A stretch of 64,000 nt of DNA from Neolewinella marina (GTDB lineage Bacteria > Bacteroidota > Bacteroidia > Chitinophagales > Saprospiraceae), in assembly GCF_002631205.1 (NCBI RefSeq), contig NZ_PDLO01000009.1:121278-185277 (forward strand). Direction: 5' to 3'. Positions 50,857 through 61,280 of this stretch are shown one piece after another. The notes under the pieces are model-generated. The model was not told the origin of the DNA, did not search any database, and was given only the letters and a program-made list of their open reading frames with translations. The position numbers and the translations under genes were made by a program. Each line of letters starts with the position of its first letter. Position 1 is the stretch's first letter.

Positions 50857-52380
50857 CTACTCCGTGCAGGGCAGCAGGTCGAACTGGGTGTGGTTGCGGC
50901 TGCGGGCGTAGCGGTAGCCGCCGATGTATTCGTCGCGGTCGTAGGTATTCTTTCCGTAGGAGGGCGTAAAGCGCACCGTATCCCACCGTGGGGTCCGGGG
51001 TTCGGCGTGGCGGGGATCGCCCGTTTCCCGCATCCAGTCGGAGAGCTTTTTGTCCAGCGTTTCCCTGATCCCGGCGTATGCCGGCGCCTCGGCCACGTTG
51101 TGGATCTGGTGGGGGTCCACCCGCAGGTCGTAGAGTTCGGTGGCCGGGCGTTTGCCGAAGGCGAGGCCGTAGTAGTCGGGCGTGCCCTCACGGGGGGCGG
51201 AGCGGTCGCTGGCCAGGATGAGCATCTTGGTAATGGAGTTGTCCACGTCGCCGTAGGCCCCCACGCTCCGCACGGCTTCGGGGTCGCCGGCCGGCCAGCG
51301 CTCGGGAAAGAAGTTGCGCAGGTAGAGGAAGGAATCGTTGCGGATGCCCCGCACGGCGTAGCTGCCGGAGTCGGCCCGAACCTGGGCGTGGCGCTCCCGC
51401 TCTAGGAAGACGTGGTCCGCCCCGGGGGCGGTGGCGTCCGACAGTTCCGGCAGGATGCTGGGGAGCGTCATGGCGGCCGGGACCTCCACGCCCGCGGCGG
51501 CCAGGAAGGTGGCGGCCAGGGAGGCGAGGTTGACGTAGGAGTGGCGCACCGTCCCCGCCGGAATGCGGTCGGGCCAGTGGGCCACGAAGGGCATTCGCGT
51601 ACCGGCATCGTAGAGGTTGGCCTTGGCCCGGGGGAAGGGCATGCCGTTGTCGCTGGTCACGATGATGAGGGTGTTGTCCAGTTCGCCGCGGCTTTCCAGC
51701 AGGTCCACCACTTCACCCAGGTGGCGGTCGAAGCGCTCCACTTCGGCGTAGTAATCCAGCAGGTCGTTGCGTACGCAGGGCACGTCCGGAAAGAAGGGGG
51801 GGACGTCCACGGAGTCGGCCTCCATGCCCGACCACGCGCCGAGGTTGGTCAGGTAGTTGCGGTGGGGGTCCTGGCTGCCGAACCAGTAGCAGAAGGGCTG
51901 GCCTTCCTGCCGCTCGTCCAGCAGCTGGGTAATGTCTTCGTAGGCCCGGCCGGCGGGGTTATGCGGCCAGCCGGTGCTGCGGAAGTCGCCCGGCCCCCAG
52001 CCTTTCTGGTCGTGGCCGACGAGGTAGCCGGCCTCCTCCAGCTGTCGGGGGTAGACGACGGCTTCAGCGCTGAATTCCGACCAGAGGTTGCCCATGGCCC
52101 CGTTCTGGTGGGGATAGCGGCCGGTGAGGATGCTGGCCCGCGACGGACTGCAGCTGGGGCTGGCGCAGTAGGCGTTCGTAAAGAGCATGCCGCCCGCCGC
52201 CAGCCGGTCGAAATTGGGGGTCTGCACCACCGGATCACCGTAGGCCCCGGCGTGGGGGTAGGACCAGTCGTCGGCCAGGAAAAGCAGGATGTTTGGCCGT
52301 TCGGGGGCGGAGCTTTTTTGCGGGGCGTGCCAGAATCCCCCTAGGGCAATCAGCCCCAGCAATACGGTTGCCACTTTCAT
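50857..52380 (-). CDS. Exported sulfatase (formylglycine-dependent)
   Basis: A 507-aa alkaline-phosphatase-superfamily sulfatase that cleaves sulfate esters. A signal peptide follows the start MKVATVLLGLIALGGFWHA. Metal-binding Asp residues are in LLFLADDWSYPHAGAYG, and the modified cysteine is Cys77 in CSPSRAS, the C-x-P-S-R formylglycine signal. SDNGMPFPRAKANLYDAGTR supplies the later metal and Lys ligands. Substrate is unknown; the size and HNPAGRAYED-type insertions resemble polysaccharide or N-sulfoglucosamine sulfatases. It heads a same-strand row with the dioxygenase and SulP genes (73-bp gap). Its central 283 bp are duplicated in the fragment at 56245. Confidence 0.95.
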   Translation of the reverse strand: MKVATVLLGLIALGGFWHAPQKSSAPERPNILLFLADDWSYPHAGAYGDPVVQTPNFDRLAAGGMLFTNAYCASPSCSPSRASILTGRYPHQNGAMGNLWSEFSAEAVVYPRQLEEAGYLVGHDQKGWGPGDFRSTGWPHNPAGRAYEDITQLLDERQEGQPFCYWFGSQDPHRNYLTNLGAWSGMEADSVDVPPFFPDVPCVRNDLLDYYAEVERFDRHLGEVVDLLESRGELDNTLIIVTSDNGMPFPRAKANLYDAGTRMPFVAHWPDRIPAGTVRHSYVNLASLAATFLAAAGVEVPAAMTLPSILPELSDATAPGADHVFLERERHAQVRADSGSYAVRGIRNDSFLYLRNFFPERWPAGDPEAVRSVGAYGDVDNSITKMLILASDRSAPREGTPDYYGLAFGKRPATELYDLRVDPHQIHNVAEAPAYAGIRETLDKKLSDWMRETGDPRHAEPRTPRWDTVRFTPSYGKNTYDRDEYIGGYRYARSRNHTQFDLLPCTE

Positions 52381-52625
52381 TCCCGGAAGATAGGGAAAGT
52401 CAACCTCCGGGGTGGCGGCAGCCAAATCTTCTATCGGCGGGGCCGATGAGGTACACATGGCGGGCCGGCCGGTTTTAACCTATCTTCCCAATCTGTCATT
52501 CCGGGAGATGAGTGCTTCTATTGAGAATCGTCCTCCGTTCGATGGTGACATTGCTAAGCTGTGTTGCGCAGTTTAGTTCAGCCATATAGCTGTTACACTT
52601 CCTTCGAACAACACAACCTGCGGAA

Positions 52626-52859
52626 ATGTCCTTCCCGACCGGAGCCGTCAACGGTGCCAACTCCCCTACCACGCTTTTCGTGCTCTGTATGCTTCTGTGC
52701 ACCGCCGCCATAGCCCAGCCGGACGCCAAGGGGGTGTGGCAATATAACGCCGAACTGGAGGGCCATCACTGCGACGATGCCGGTTGTTATGCCTTCTGCA
52801 CCAGTTCCTACCTCGAGAATAGCAACTTGGCTAACAACAGTGAACCGAGCAGAAGTTAG
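52626..52859 (+). CDS. Short ORF with signal-peptide-like start, possibly a gene remnant
   Basis: A 77-codon frame whose residues 15-31 (TTLFVLCMLLCTAAIAQPD) look like a signal peptide, followed by a cysteine-rich stretch (HHCDDAGCYAFCTSS) and an abrupt stop. No family is recognised. It may be the 5' end of a secreted-protein gene truncated when the AT-rich block was inserted; composition drops right after it. It may also be spurious. Confidence 0.3.
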   Translation: MSFPTGAVNGANSPTTLFVLCMLLCTAAIAQPDAKGVWQYNAELEGHHCDDAGCYAFCTSSYLENSNLANNSEPSRS

Positions 52860-53119
52860 GTGTGCTTCCGGGGAAGAATTGATTCCGTAACTCAGCCAAC
52901 ACTTTTGGAATGATTAAAGAAAACGGAAATACATCAACTGCCCATATGAAACGGCCAGTCTAGGATACTTACCCACCATTCGTCTATTCCACAAAGGCAC
53001 TTTCGTCTTCAGATGTATGTAGCTAATCAGCCTACCATAAGCCTGGCTACGGGTTAAGCGGCACCAAGGTGGAGGGTGTCAGCCAACAGAACAAACTGTT
53101 GATATATGGTGACAACATG
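52860..53119. other. AT-richer intergenic stretch at the left edge of the inserted block
   Basis: About 260 bp with no convincing coding frame, hairpin or repeat. The composition change relative to the sulfatase side is obvious by eye. Confidence 0.5.
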
Positions 53120-56050
53120 CTAATATTGAACCACCACCCAATTCTGAAAAACGCCGTCGGAGGTGTCGACCTGTAGCAGGTAAGACGCTGCTGGCAAACC
53201 AGCCAAATCAATTTTGGAAGTATTTCCGGGAAATGTTCGGAGCAGTTGTCCGCTCGACGTAAGTAATCTGATTGTAGAGGCTGATATCCCTTTTGAAAGG
53301 GAGAGCGAAACTACGGCGGGCGGAGTCGGATTAGGAGATATCATCACGGGATTGGGGAATTGTTCAATGATAACCGATACAACTCCGGAACGGGCAAAGG
53401 TGCCGTCAAAATCTGTTTGCTTCAGCCGGTAATAGTTTACGCCCAAAACGGGAAATTGATGCTCAAACTGATATGATTGTTTAGTCTGGCTATTTCCATA
53501 GCTTTTCACGCGTCCGACTTCATTCCATGTCTTACCGTTTACTGAATGTTCCAGGGCAAAGTATGCGTTGTTCGTCTCCATAGAAGTATGCCAAACTAAC
53601 AGTACAGACCATTCCTTTACTGTACCTGTAAAGGTCAATAACTCGATAGGAAAAACAGCCTCTGAACTGATATCGTAGACTCTTACATGACCAGCATTCG
53701 ATTGAAAGTTGCTATTATTAGGTGCTCCAATAGCTACTTGCCAACCGTCTGCCGACAGGGAAACAGAGGTTCCAGAACCATCAAATGATGTTTCCCCGTC
53801 AATATCTATATCATACTGGATCCAGGAGGTACCTATTAGATCGTATATCCTTACGTGACCTGCACCAGGCCCGACCCCATCGTTTCCTGGTGCACCAATA
53901 GCAAGCCGGTTTCCGTCCTCAGATAATGATACTGAGCTACCAAAGTTATCATTCACTTGTTCGCCGATAATGTCCGTGCCCACTTGTGACCATATTCCTC
54001 CACTTTCCTCATAAATCTGGACGTGTTCCAAACTGTCGTCAATGGTTATTGTAGCATAAGGTACTCCAATAGCTACCCGATTACCCTCGGCGGAGAGAGA
54101 TACTGAATGGCCGTAATGCGCGTATTCACCGGTCCCATTTAGAGTCTGTCCGATTTGCATAAAGGTGTCTAGAAACGCATCATACTCGAAAATTTTAACT
54201 TGACCGGGAGGTTCAATATCATCTGCGGGAGCTCCAATAGCTATACGGCTGCCGTCTGCGGACAGTGAAACTGAATGTCCAAAATCCATTTCCTTGTTTC
54301 CTGTAATATTATTACCAACCTGCTTAAGAGCGTTTGCAAATATTTGGTATACTTTTACTACAACTCCTGTAATGTCGTTGACTCCTCCAATAGCTACCCA
54401 ATTACCATCTGCTGATAATGAAATATAAGAGTTGGACTGACTGTTATTGATGGGCCAAGGACTTAGTAATGTATCCTCGCCAATCCGGGTCCAGCTTTCA
54501 TTTTCATATTTATAGACTTGTACACCTTCACCATAGTACCTATCACTGATTGCTACTAGACCACCATCCGCCGAAAGCGAAATAGATCTGGCAAAAGGTT
54601 CACCCGAGATATTTCGACCGAAATCTCTATGGATATCCTCACCAATTTGGATCCAGTTGTCATCTATGCGCTGATAAATTCTTGCAAAGCCACGATTGGC
54701 CGCTGCAGCAATAGCTAATCGGTCCCCGTTTGCCGAAATAGAAACGCAATTGCCAAAGTGCTCGTATTCAGTTCCTCCGTCAATGTCATTACCCACTTGT
54801 GGCGGACCGGGAATAATTGTTAAAGCCTGTAAATCGTATACCCTTACATGGCCAGCGGAAGGGCCGGAGCCTTCATTTCGGATGGAACTGATAGTTACTC
54901 GGTTACCGTCCGAGGAAATGGAAACGAAGAATCCCGATTGATCTTCCGGTGCTTCCCCATCAATGTCGGAACCCATTTGAAACCAGGTGCCGTTGCCCCG
55001 CCTTTCCCAGAAGACACGAACGTGACCCGCATCTGTGCCTCCATCAGAATTGTGTATGGCTCCTATTGCCACCCGCCGCCCGTCTGCGGATAGGGAAACA
55101 GCATAGCCAAACCTATCGCCCTCATTTTCCCCCATAAGGATTCTATCAACCAGCATCCAGGTTCCTTCGACTTCTTCGTAGACTCTCGCGTCTCCGTATG
55201 CAGGTCCGTAATCACTGTCTCGTGGTCCTCCTATGGCAAGCCGACGGCCATCTTCCGACAGTGAAACTGAATAGCCAAAATGGTGTCCCGCGGATTCACC
55301 ATCAAGGTCTTCACCGATCTGAATCCAAGTTGAACTTGCGAGTGCATAAACTCTTACGTGTCCAGAATATAGACCATTATCCTCATTGTAAGGTGCCCCA
55401 ATTGCCACGCGGTTGCCATCCGCTGACAAAGAAACAGAAAAGCCTGAGGAGTTAAATTCGCCTTCCCCATCTATGTCGGTACCGAGCTGTACCCAATTCC
55501 CTTCTGTTTCCTCAAAAATCCTCACCTGACCGGCATAGAGACCATTTTCATTATGATTCCCTGGGGCGCCGATAGCTATCCGACGCCCGTCAGCAGATAA
55601 AGAAATGGAGTACCCCAACTGATCGCCTCCAGCTTCGCCGTCAATATCTGAGCCGACCTGAATCCAGGAGCCATCCGTTTCTTCAAAAATTCTAACATGA
55701 CCCGTACGAATACCGCTACCGTCGTTATTTGGTGCGCCAATGGCTACACGCCTACCGTCTGCAGACAGTGAAACAGAAGATCCAGACCAATCTCCTTCGG
55801 CTTCTCCGTCAATATCCAACCCGATCTTAGTCCAGGCACCATCTTTTGCTTCATAAATTCTAGTGTGACCTGCATTGGTGCCGGTTCCATCATTCCCGGG
55901 AGCACCAACCGCTACTCTGCTACCATCCATAGATACAGCAACAGAGACACCAGAATTATCGCCAGCTGCCTCTCCATCAATATCTAAGCCTAGCTGGGTC
56001 TGGCCCAACAACATGACTGGGAGGAGGAGATTTAGTATCAAGAATTTCAC
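53120..56050 (-). CDS. Secreted FG-GAP/integrin-alpha-like beta-propeller repeat protein with T9SS tail
   Basis: A 976-aa exported protein. Signal peptide MKFLILNLLLPVMLLGQTQ. Residues 20-790 are about a dozen to fourteen repeats of roughly 55-60 aa with the consensus G.SVSLSADGRRVAIGAP, followed by GHVRIYE and W.Q.G.DIDGE. The repeats alternate a beta-sheet blade with a variable loop. A region at about 800-890 resembles the domain ahead of many T9SS tails (NAYFALEHSVNGKTWNEVGR, YYRLKQTDFDGTFARSG). The sorting domain closes the protein (MISPNPTPPAVVSLSLSKG, LAGLPAASYLLQVDTSDGVF). It is clearly more AT-rich than flanking genes. Propellers of this kind usually serve adhesion or binding; here the role is unknown. 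Confidence 0.85.
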   Translation of the reverse strand: MKFLILNLLLPVMLLGQTQLGLDIDGEAAGDNSGVSVAVSMDGSRVAVGAPGNDGTGTNAGHTRIYEAKDGAWTKIGLDIDGEAEGDWSGSSVSLSADGRRVAIGAPNNDGSGIRTGHVRIFEETDGSWIQVGSDIDGEAGGDQLGYSISLSADGRRIAIGAPGNHNENGLYAGQVRIFEETEGNWVQLGTDIDGEGEFNSSGFSVSLSADGNRVAIGAPYNEDNGLYSGHVRVYALASSTWIQIGEDLDGESAGHHFGYSVSLSEDGRRLAIGGPRDSDYGPAYGDARVYEEVEGTWMLVDRILMGENEGDRFGYAVSLSADGRRVAIGAIHNSDGGTDAGHVRVFWERRGNGTWFQMGSDIDGEAPEDQSGFFVSISSDGNRVTISSIRNEGSGPSAGHVRVYDLQALTIIPGPPQVGNDIDGGTEYEHFGNCVSISANGDRLAIAAAANRGFARIYQRIDDNWIQIGEDIHRDFGRNISGEPFARSISLSADGGLVAISDRYYGEGVQVYKYENESWTRIGEDTLLSPWPINNSQSNSYISLSADGNWVAIGGVNDITGVVVKVYQIFANALKQVGNNITGNKEMDFGHSVSLSADGSRIAIGAPADDIEPPGQVKIFEYDAFLDTFMQIGQTLNGTGEYAHYGHSVSLSAEGNRVAIGVPYATITIDDSLEHVQIYEESGGIWSQVGTDIIGEQVNDNFGSSVSLSEDGNRLAIGAPGNDGVGPGAGHVRIYDLIGTSWIQYDIDIDGETSFDGSGTSVSLSADGWQVAIGAPNNSNFQSNAGHVRVYDISSEAVFPIELLTFTGTVKEWSVLLVWHTSMETNNAYFALEHSVNGKTWNEVGRVKSYGNSQTKQSYQFEHQFPVLGVNYYRLKQTDFDGTFARSGVVSVIIEQFPNPVMISPNPTPPAVVSLSLSKGISASTIRLLTSSGQLLRTFPGNTSKIDLAGLPAASYLLQVDTSDGVFQNWVVVQY

Positions 56051-56244
56051 GGCTGGCTAGATGTGAAAAACGCTTGTCACAACCAATATAAGGATTTTTA
56101 GACACCCTGACAAGGGGTTTTGTGTACTAATTATGGCGTTACATCCCCTGGTTTGTTTTGATGTACATTTAGTGCTTAAAGCCTTTAGTAAGAAAATCGT
56201 CATATGTGGATATCAGTTACTATCCAAGTCTAGACATCACCATT

Positions 56245-56631
56245 CTACTGGATTCCTCCGGCCTCCTCCAGTTCGCGGGGGTACACGGTGGCCCCGGCGC
56301 TGAATTCCGACCAAAGGTTGCCCATGGCCCCGTTCTGGTGGGGATAGCGGCCGGTGAGGATGCTGGCCCGCGACGGACTGCAGCTGGGGCTGGCGCAGTA
56401 GGCGTTCGTAAAGAGCATGCCGCCCGCCGCCAGCCGGTCGAAATTGGGAGTCTGCACCACCGGATCACCGTAGGCCCCGGCGTGGGGGTACGACCAGTCG
56501 TCGGCCAGGAAAAGCAGGATGTTTGGCCGCTCCGGGGCGGGCACCCAACGGGCAATAGTCGCAAGCAAAACGGCAAGGCCGCAAATCAGCAGCAGTGCGG
56601 CGTAACGGAGGCGGTAACTCGGGCGGTTCAT
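56245..56631 (-). pseudogene. Truncated paralog of the sulfatase (N-terminal 128 aa)
   Basis: A 5' fragment encoding its own signal anchor (MNRPSYRLRYAALLLICGLA) and then the sulfatase N-terminus including the C-x-P-S-R motif (CSPSRAS). It departs from the family after PRELEEAG and stops three residues later. Bases 56258-56540 align without gaps to 52028-52310 of the intact gene. The central 215 bp differ at only two positions, while the ends and the signal sequences are strongly diverged. The gene was therefore cut at about 56258, at the border of the AT-rich block. It lacks most of the active site and cannot be functional. Confidence 0.9.
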
Positions 56632-56707
56632 GAACGGTGTGTTTGCATCAATATCGCAAGCTTACCGGAAACCGCTCACCTTCGCACTCTTCCGACTTCG
56701 TACTCCC

Positions 56708-57700
<993 letters not shown>

Positions 57701-57759
57701 AGGGGATTGCTTCGTTTTGCGGGGACGCAGGTGCAAGGTAAATACAAAAGCGCAGGTGA

Positions 57760-58140
57760 TGGGTTAAGGGGCTAATGGGTCAAGGGGTCAAGGGCAGGAC
57801 ATTTATCCCTCGCTTCGCTCGGGCCGGGCCCTGGAATCAAGGGCTTAAGGGGCTAAGGAGTCAATAATGTGACATCTATCCCTCGCTTCGCTCGGGCCGG
57901 GCCATGGAATCAAGGGCTCAAGGGGCTAAGGAGTCAATAATGTGACATCTATCCCTCGCTTCGCTCGGGCCGGGCCATGGAATCAAGGGCTTAAGGGGCT
58001 AAGGAGTCAATAACGTGACATTTATCCCTCGCTTCGCTCGGGCCGGGTCACGGGAGAATGGATTGACAGTGCCTTACCTACCCGAGCGAAGCGAGGGGCA
58101 AGTGAAACACCCTTGACCCCTTGACCCCTTAGCCCCTTGA
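57760..58140. repeat. 73-bp tandem repeats with the 17-bp core, between moxR and thiL
   Basis: Reverse-orientation cores (CCCTCGCTTCGCTCGGG) begin at 57807, 57880, 57953 and 58026, exactly 73 bp apart. They are separated by nearly identical sequence (GGAATCAAGGGCTTAAGGGG type). A forward core (CCCGAGCGAAGCGAGGG) lies at 58081. The flanks are runs of CAAGGGG and its complement CCCCTTGACC. No gene is present in this 444-bp gap. It is not a CRISPR array, because spacers are also repeated. Confidence 0.92.
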
Positions 58141-58144
58141 CTAC

Positions 58145-59173
58145 CTATTCAAAATGATTCCACCCCTGGGCAGTAATCTCATGGATATTCCCCCCCTTGG
58201 TGTGCAGCTTCACGCCATCTTCCCGGGCTACGATTTCGCCGGCGATGTAGATGTCGGGCAGGAAGCGGATCTTCTCGGTGTCCTTGGGGTCGATGGTGAA
58301 GAGGAGTTCGTAGTCTTCTCCGCCGGAGAGGGCGCAGGTGATGGGGTCCAGATTGAACTCCAGGGCCTGCAGCTGGGCGTCGTTGGAGATGGGTACGCCG
58401 CTTTCCTCGATGATGGCTCCTACGCCGGAGGCCTTGCAAATGTGGAAGAGTTCGCTGGCCAGTCCGTCGCTGATGTCGATCATGGAGGTGGGCACGATTC
58501 CTTCCTTGGCGAAGGTGTCGACCATGTCGGTGCGGGCTTCGGGCCGCAGCTGGCGGGCAAGCAGGGTGGGCGCGTATTCGCCCATGTCGGGTTGCATGTC
58601 CGGATTGTCCAGGAACACCTGCTTCTCCCGTTCCAGCAGCTGCAGGCCGAGGTAGGCCCCGCCAAGGCTGCCGGTGACGCAAACCAGGTCGCCTACCTTG
58701 GCGCCGCTGCGCCGGGTAATGCGGTCGGCGGGTGCCCGCCCGATAGCGGTTACGCTGATGATGAGTCCGCGGTTGGAGCTGGTGGTGTCGCCTCCTACCA
58801 GGTCTACCCCGTACTGCTCACAGGCGGCCTTGATGCCGGCGTAGAACTCGTCCAGGGCCTCCACCGAGAAGCGGTTGCTCAGGGCAATGCTCACCGTGAT
58901 CTGCTGGGGCCGGGCGTTCATTGCGCAGATGTCGGAAAGATTGACGATCACCGCCTTGTAGCCGAGGTGCTTCAGGGGGGTATAGGTAAAGTCGAAGTGG
59001 ATCCCTTCCACCAGCATATCGGTGCTCACCACGATCTGCTCATCGCCCCCCGCGATGATGGCCGCGTCGTCGCCGACGCCAAGCACGGTCGTCGATTGCC
59101 GGTTCGCAAATCCGGAGGTGAGGTGATCGATGAGGCCAAATTCGCCCAGGGTATTTACGTCGGTACGTTCCAT
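58145..59173 (-). CDS. thiL: Thiamine-monophosphate kinase
   Basis: A 342-aa ThiL that phosphorylates thiamine phosphate to the active diphosphate. The PurM-like fold shows TTVLGVGDDAAIIAGGDEQI, STDMLVEGIHFDFTYTP, VNLSDICAMNARPQQITVSI, GGDTTSSNRGL and IDISDGLASELFHIC, followed by SGGEDYELLFTI. Length is normal. It stands alone on the minus strand, flanked on both sides by the core-repeat clusters; other thi genes are not in the window. Confidence 0.95.
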   Translation of the reverse strand: MERTDVNTLGEFGLIDHLTSGFANRQSTTVLGVGDDAAIIAGGDEQIVVSTDMLVEGIHFDFTYTPLKHLGYKAVIVNLSDICAMNARPQQITVSIALSNRFSVEALDEFYAGIKAACEQYGVDLVGGDTTSSNRGLIISVTAIGRAPADRITRRSGAKVGDLVCVTGSLGGAYLGLQLLEREKQVFLDNPDMQPDMGEYAPTLLARQLRPEARTDMVDTFAKEGIVPTSMIDISDGLASELFHICKASGVGAIIEESGVPISNDAQLQALEFNLDPITCALSGGEDYELLFTIDPKDTEKIRFLPDIYIAGEIVAREDGVKLHTKGGNIHEITAQGWNHFE

Positions 59174-59802
59174 AGCATTACTGTTGGTGATGAGAACCCG
59201 TGGGGGGGGAGAGGGTTGTGTCGGGGGCTCAAGGGCTCAAGGGCTCAAGGGCTCAAGGGCTCAAGGGCTCAAGGGGTGAAGGAGTGAATGGGCGGCAAGC
59301 TACCCCTCGCTTCGCTCGGGTATGTGCGGCACTGGTCAAGGAGTGGAGGGGTGAAGGGCCGAAGGGGTGAATGGCGTTGGAGCTACCCCTCGCTTCGCTC
59401 GGGTCTGGCTATCCGGCATTCATAGTTCTACACTTTTCGGCCCGGTAGGTGGGGGGGCTGCTGTATTACTTTTCCATAAGCACACACCGAATCATTTCCC
59501 GAGAATACTGAGCAACCTTTTGGTGTGGAGACCGCAGCGCCCGGTGCTCCCTTGCTCGCGTATACAAAGGGCAAAGCCCCCTTTGAAGTCACCCGTTCTG
59601 GCTGAGCGCGGCTAAGAGGCAGTTCCCAACGCATGCAGGGCGAAGCAAGGCACTTATACAATGCACCCACCCGAGCGAAGTGAGGGACAAATGTCCTGCC
59701 ATTGACCCCTTGACCCATTAGCCCCTTGACAGGTCCCGAGCGAAGCGAGGGATAAATGCCCCGCCATTGACCCCTTAGCCCCTTAAGCGCTTGACCCCTT
59801 GA
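59174..59802. repeat. Core-repeat cluster between thiL and purA
   Basis: Reverse cores at 59304 and 59387, forward cores at 59670 (one mismatch) and 59735. The right arm (59670-59730) is nearly the exact reverse complement of the sequence at 57763-57823 on the other side of thiL. The middle (59405-59640) has no supported gene. Confidence 0.88.
59225..59272 (+). repeat. 8-bp tandem repeat, six units of GGGCTCAA
   Basis: Six perfect consecutive copies directly upstream (in thiL sense) of the thiL start. Such arrays change copy number by slippage. Confidence 0.95.
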
Positions 59803-61071
59803 TCAACGAATGACCAGCTCCTCCCGGTCCGGCCCGGTGGAGACCATGGTAACGGGGACGCCCAGCTTCTCTTCCAGGAAGCGGACGTAGTCCAGGCAGG
59901 CCTCGGGCAGTTCGCTTTCTTCCTTGGTGCCGGAGAGGTCGGTGTTCCAGCCCGCTACGTCGGTGTAGATGGGCTCGTAGTTTTCGTGGACGAGGTCGAA
60001 GGGCAGTTCGCGGCTCGTCTCACCGTCTACGCGGTAGGCGTCGGCGGCGCGGATGGTTTCGAACTTGTTGAGGACGTCCACCTTGGTCACGACGATCTGG
60101 GTGACGCCGCTAAGCATGATGGTGTACCGCAGCTGTACCAGGTCGATCCAGCCACAGCGGCGGGGGCGACCGGTGGTGGCGCCGAATTCGGAACCTTCCT
60201 TGCGGAGGAATTCGCCGGTCTCGTCGTGGAGCTCGGTGGGGAAGGGGCCGCCGCCAACGCGGGTGCAGTAGGCCTTGGTGATGCCGATGACCTCACCGAT
60301 CCGCTGGGGGGCTACGCCCAGGCCGGTACACACGCCGGCGGTGATGGTGTTGGAGGAGGTGACGTAGGGGTAGGTGCCGAAGTCGATGTCGAGCATGCTG
60401 CCCTGGGCGCCCTCGGCCAGGACGCGCTTGCCGGCCTCCAGGGCCTGGTTGATGTAGAATTCTCCGTCGACGAAGGGCAGGGTGCGCAGCCGGTCTACGG
60501 CCTTGAACCACTCCTCTTCTTCCTTGGCCAGGTCGAATTCAATGTAGGGGTAGAGGCCCACCAGCTGGAGGTGCTTCTCCTTGAGGCGCTCGTAGCGCTC
60601 CTTGAAGTCGGGGGCTTCCAGGTTGCCGACCCGTAGGCCGTTGCGGCCGGTCTTGTCCATGTAGGTTGGTCCGATGCCCTTCAGGGTCGAGCCGATCTTG
60701 CGTTCACCCTTGGCGTTTTCGCGGGCGGCGTCGAGCAGGCGGTGGGTGGGCAGGATCAGGTGGGCCTTGCGGGCCACGAAGAGGCGGTCGCCGTAGTCGA
60801 TGCCCGCGGCGTCCAGGTCGTCGAGCTCCCGGGAGAGGGTGATCGGATCGATCACCACGCCGTTGCCGATGAGGTTGTCCTGTTCGCGGCGGAAAATGCC
60901 GGAAGGCACCGTGTGCAGGACGAACTTCTTGCCGTCGAAGATCAGGGTATGGCCGGCGTTGGGGCCACCCTGGAAGCGGGCAATGATGTCATAACGGGGG
61001 GCAAGAACGTCTACGATCTTACCCTTGCCTTCGTCTCCCCACTGGAGACCCAGAAGTACGTCTACGGCCAT
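59803..61071 (-). CDS. purA: Adenylosuccinate synthetase
   Basis: A 422-aa enzyme that joins IMP and aspartate with GTP, the first committed step to AMP. N-terminal motifs: LLGLQWGDEGKGKIVDVLAP with the active-site Asp and phosphate loop, and FQGGPNAGHTLIFDGKKFVL with the catalytic His. Later motifs include GIGPTYMDKTGRNGLRVGNL, TTGRPRRCGWIDLVQLRYTI and VTKVDVLNKFETI. Length and motifs are canonical. It is divergent from the DUF1206 gene with 209 bp between, and flanked downstream by a repeat cluster. Confidence 0.98.
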   Translation of the reverse strand: MAVDVLLGLQWGDEGKGKIVDVLAPRYDIIARFQGGPNAGHTLIFDGKKFVLHTVPSGIFRREQDNLIGNGVVIDPITLSRELDDLDAAGIDYGDRLFVARKAHLILPTHRLLDAARENAKGERKIGSTLKGIGPTYMDKTGRNGLRVGNLEAPDFKERYERLKEKHLQLVGLYPYIEFDLAKEEEEWFKAVDRLRTLPFVDGEFYINQALEAGKRVLAEGAQGSMLDIDFGTYPYVTSSNTITAGVCTGLGVAPQRIGEVIGITKAYCTRVGGGPFPTELHDETGEFLRKEGSEFGATTGRPRRCGWIDLVQLRYTIMLSGVTQIVVTKVDVLNKFETIRAADAYRVDGETSRELPFDLVHENYEPIYTDVAGWNTDLSGTKEESELPEACLDYVRFLEEKLGVPVTMVSTGPDREELVIR

Positions 61072-61280
61072 GTCGGATTGGCTTTAGCGGCGGCTCCCGC
61101 AACGGTGCGGAGCGCCCTTTCGTAAAAGGAGGCAAAGGTAAGCGCTTGGCGGGACTTCACCCTTTCTGGTAGGTTAGTCAAAAATCATGGGAATTTGCGG
61201 TGTTCTCCGGCACCCGCTCGCGAGCCGCACCTCCGCGAACATCCAGCGTAGCAATTGCCATTATATGAGTAAACACACTC

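Noticed and set aside
49407..51191. A 594-aa extended version of the persulfide dioxygenase
   Set aside because: The extra N-terminal part is antisense to the sulfatase and of low complexity. The start at 50783 gives the family N-terminus.
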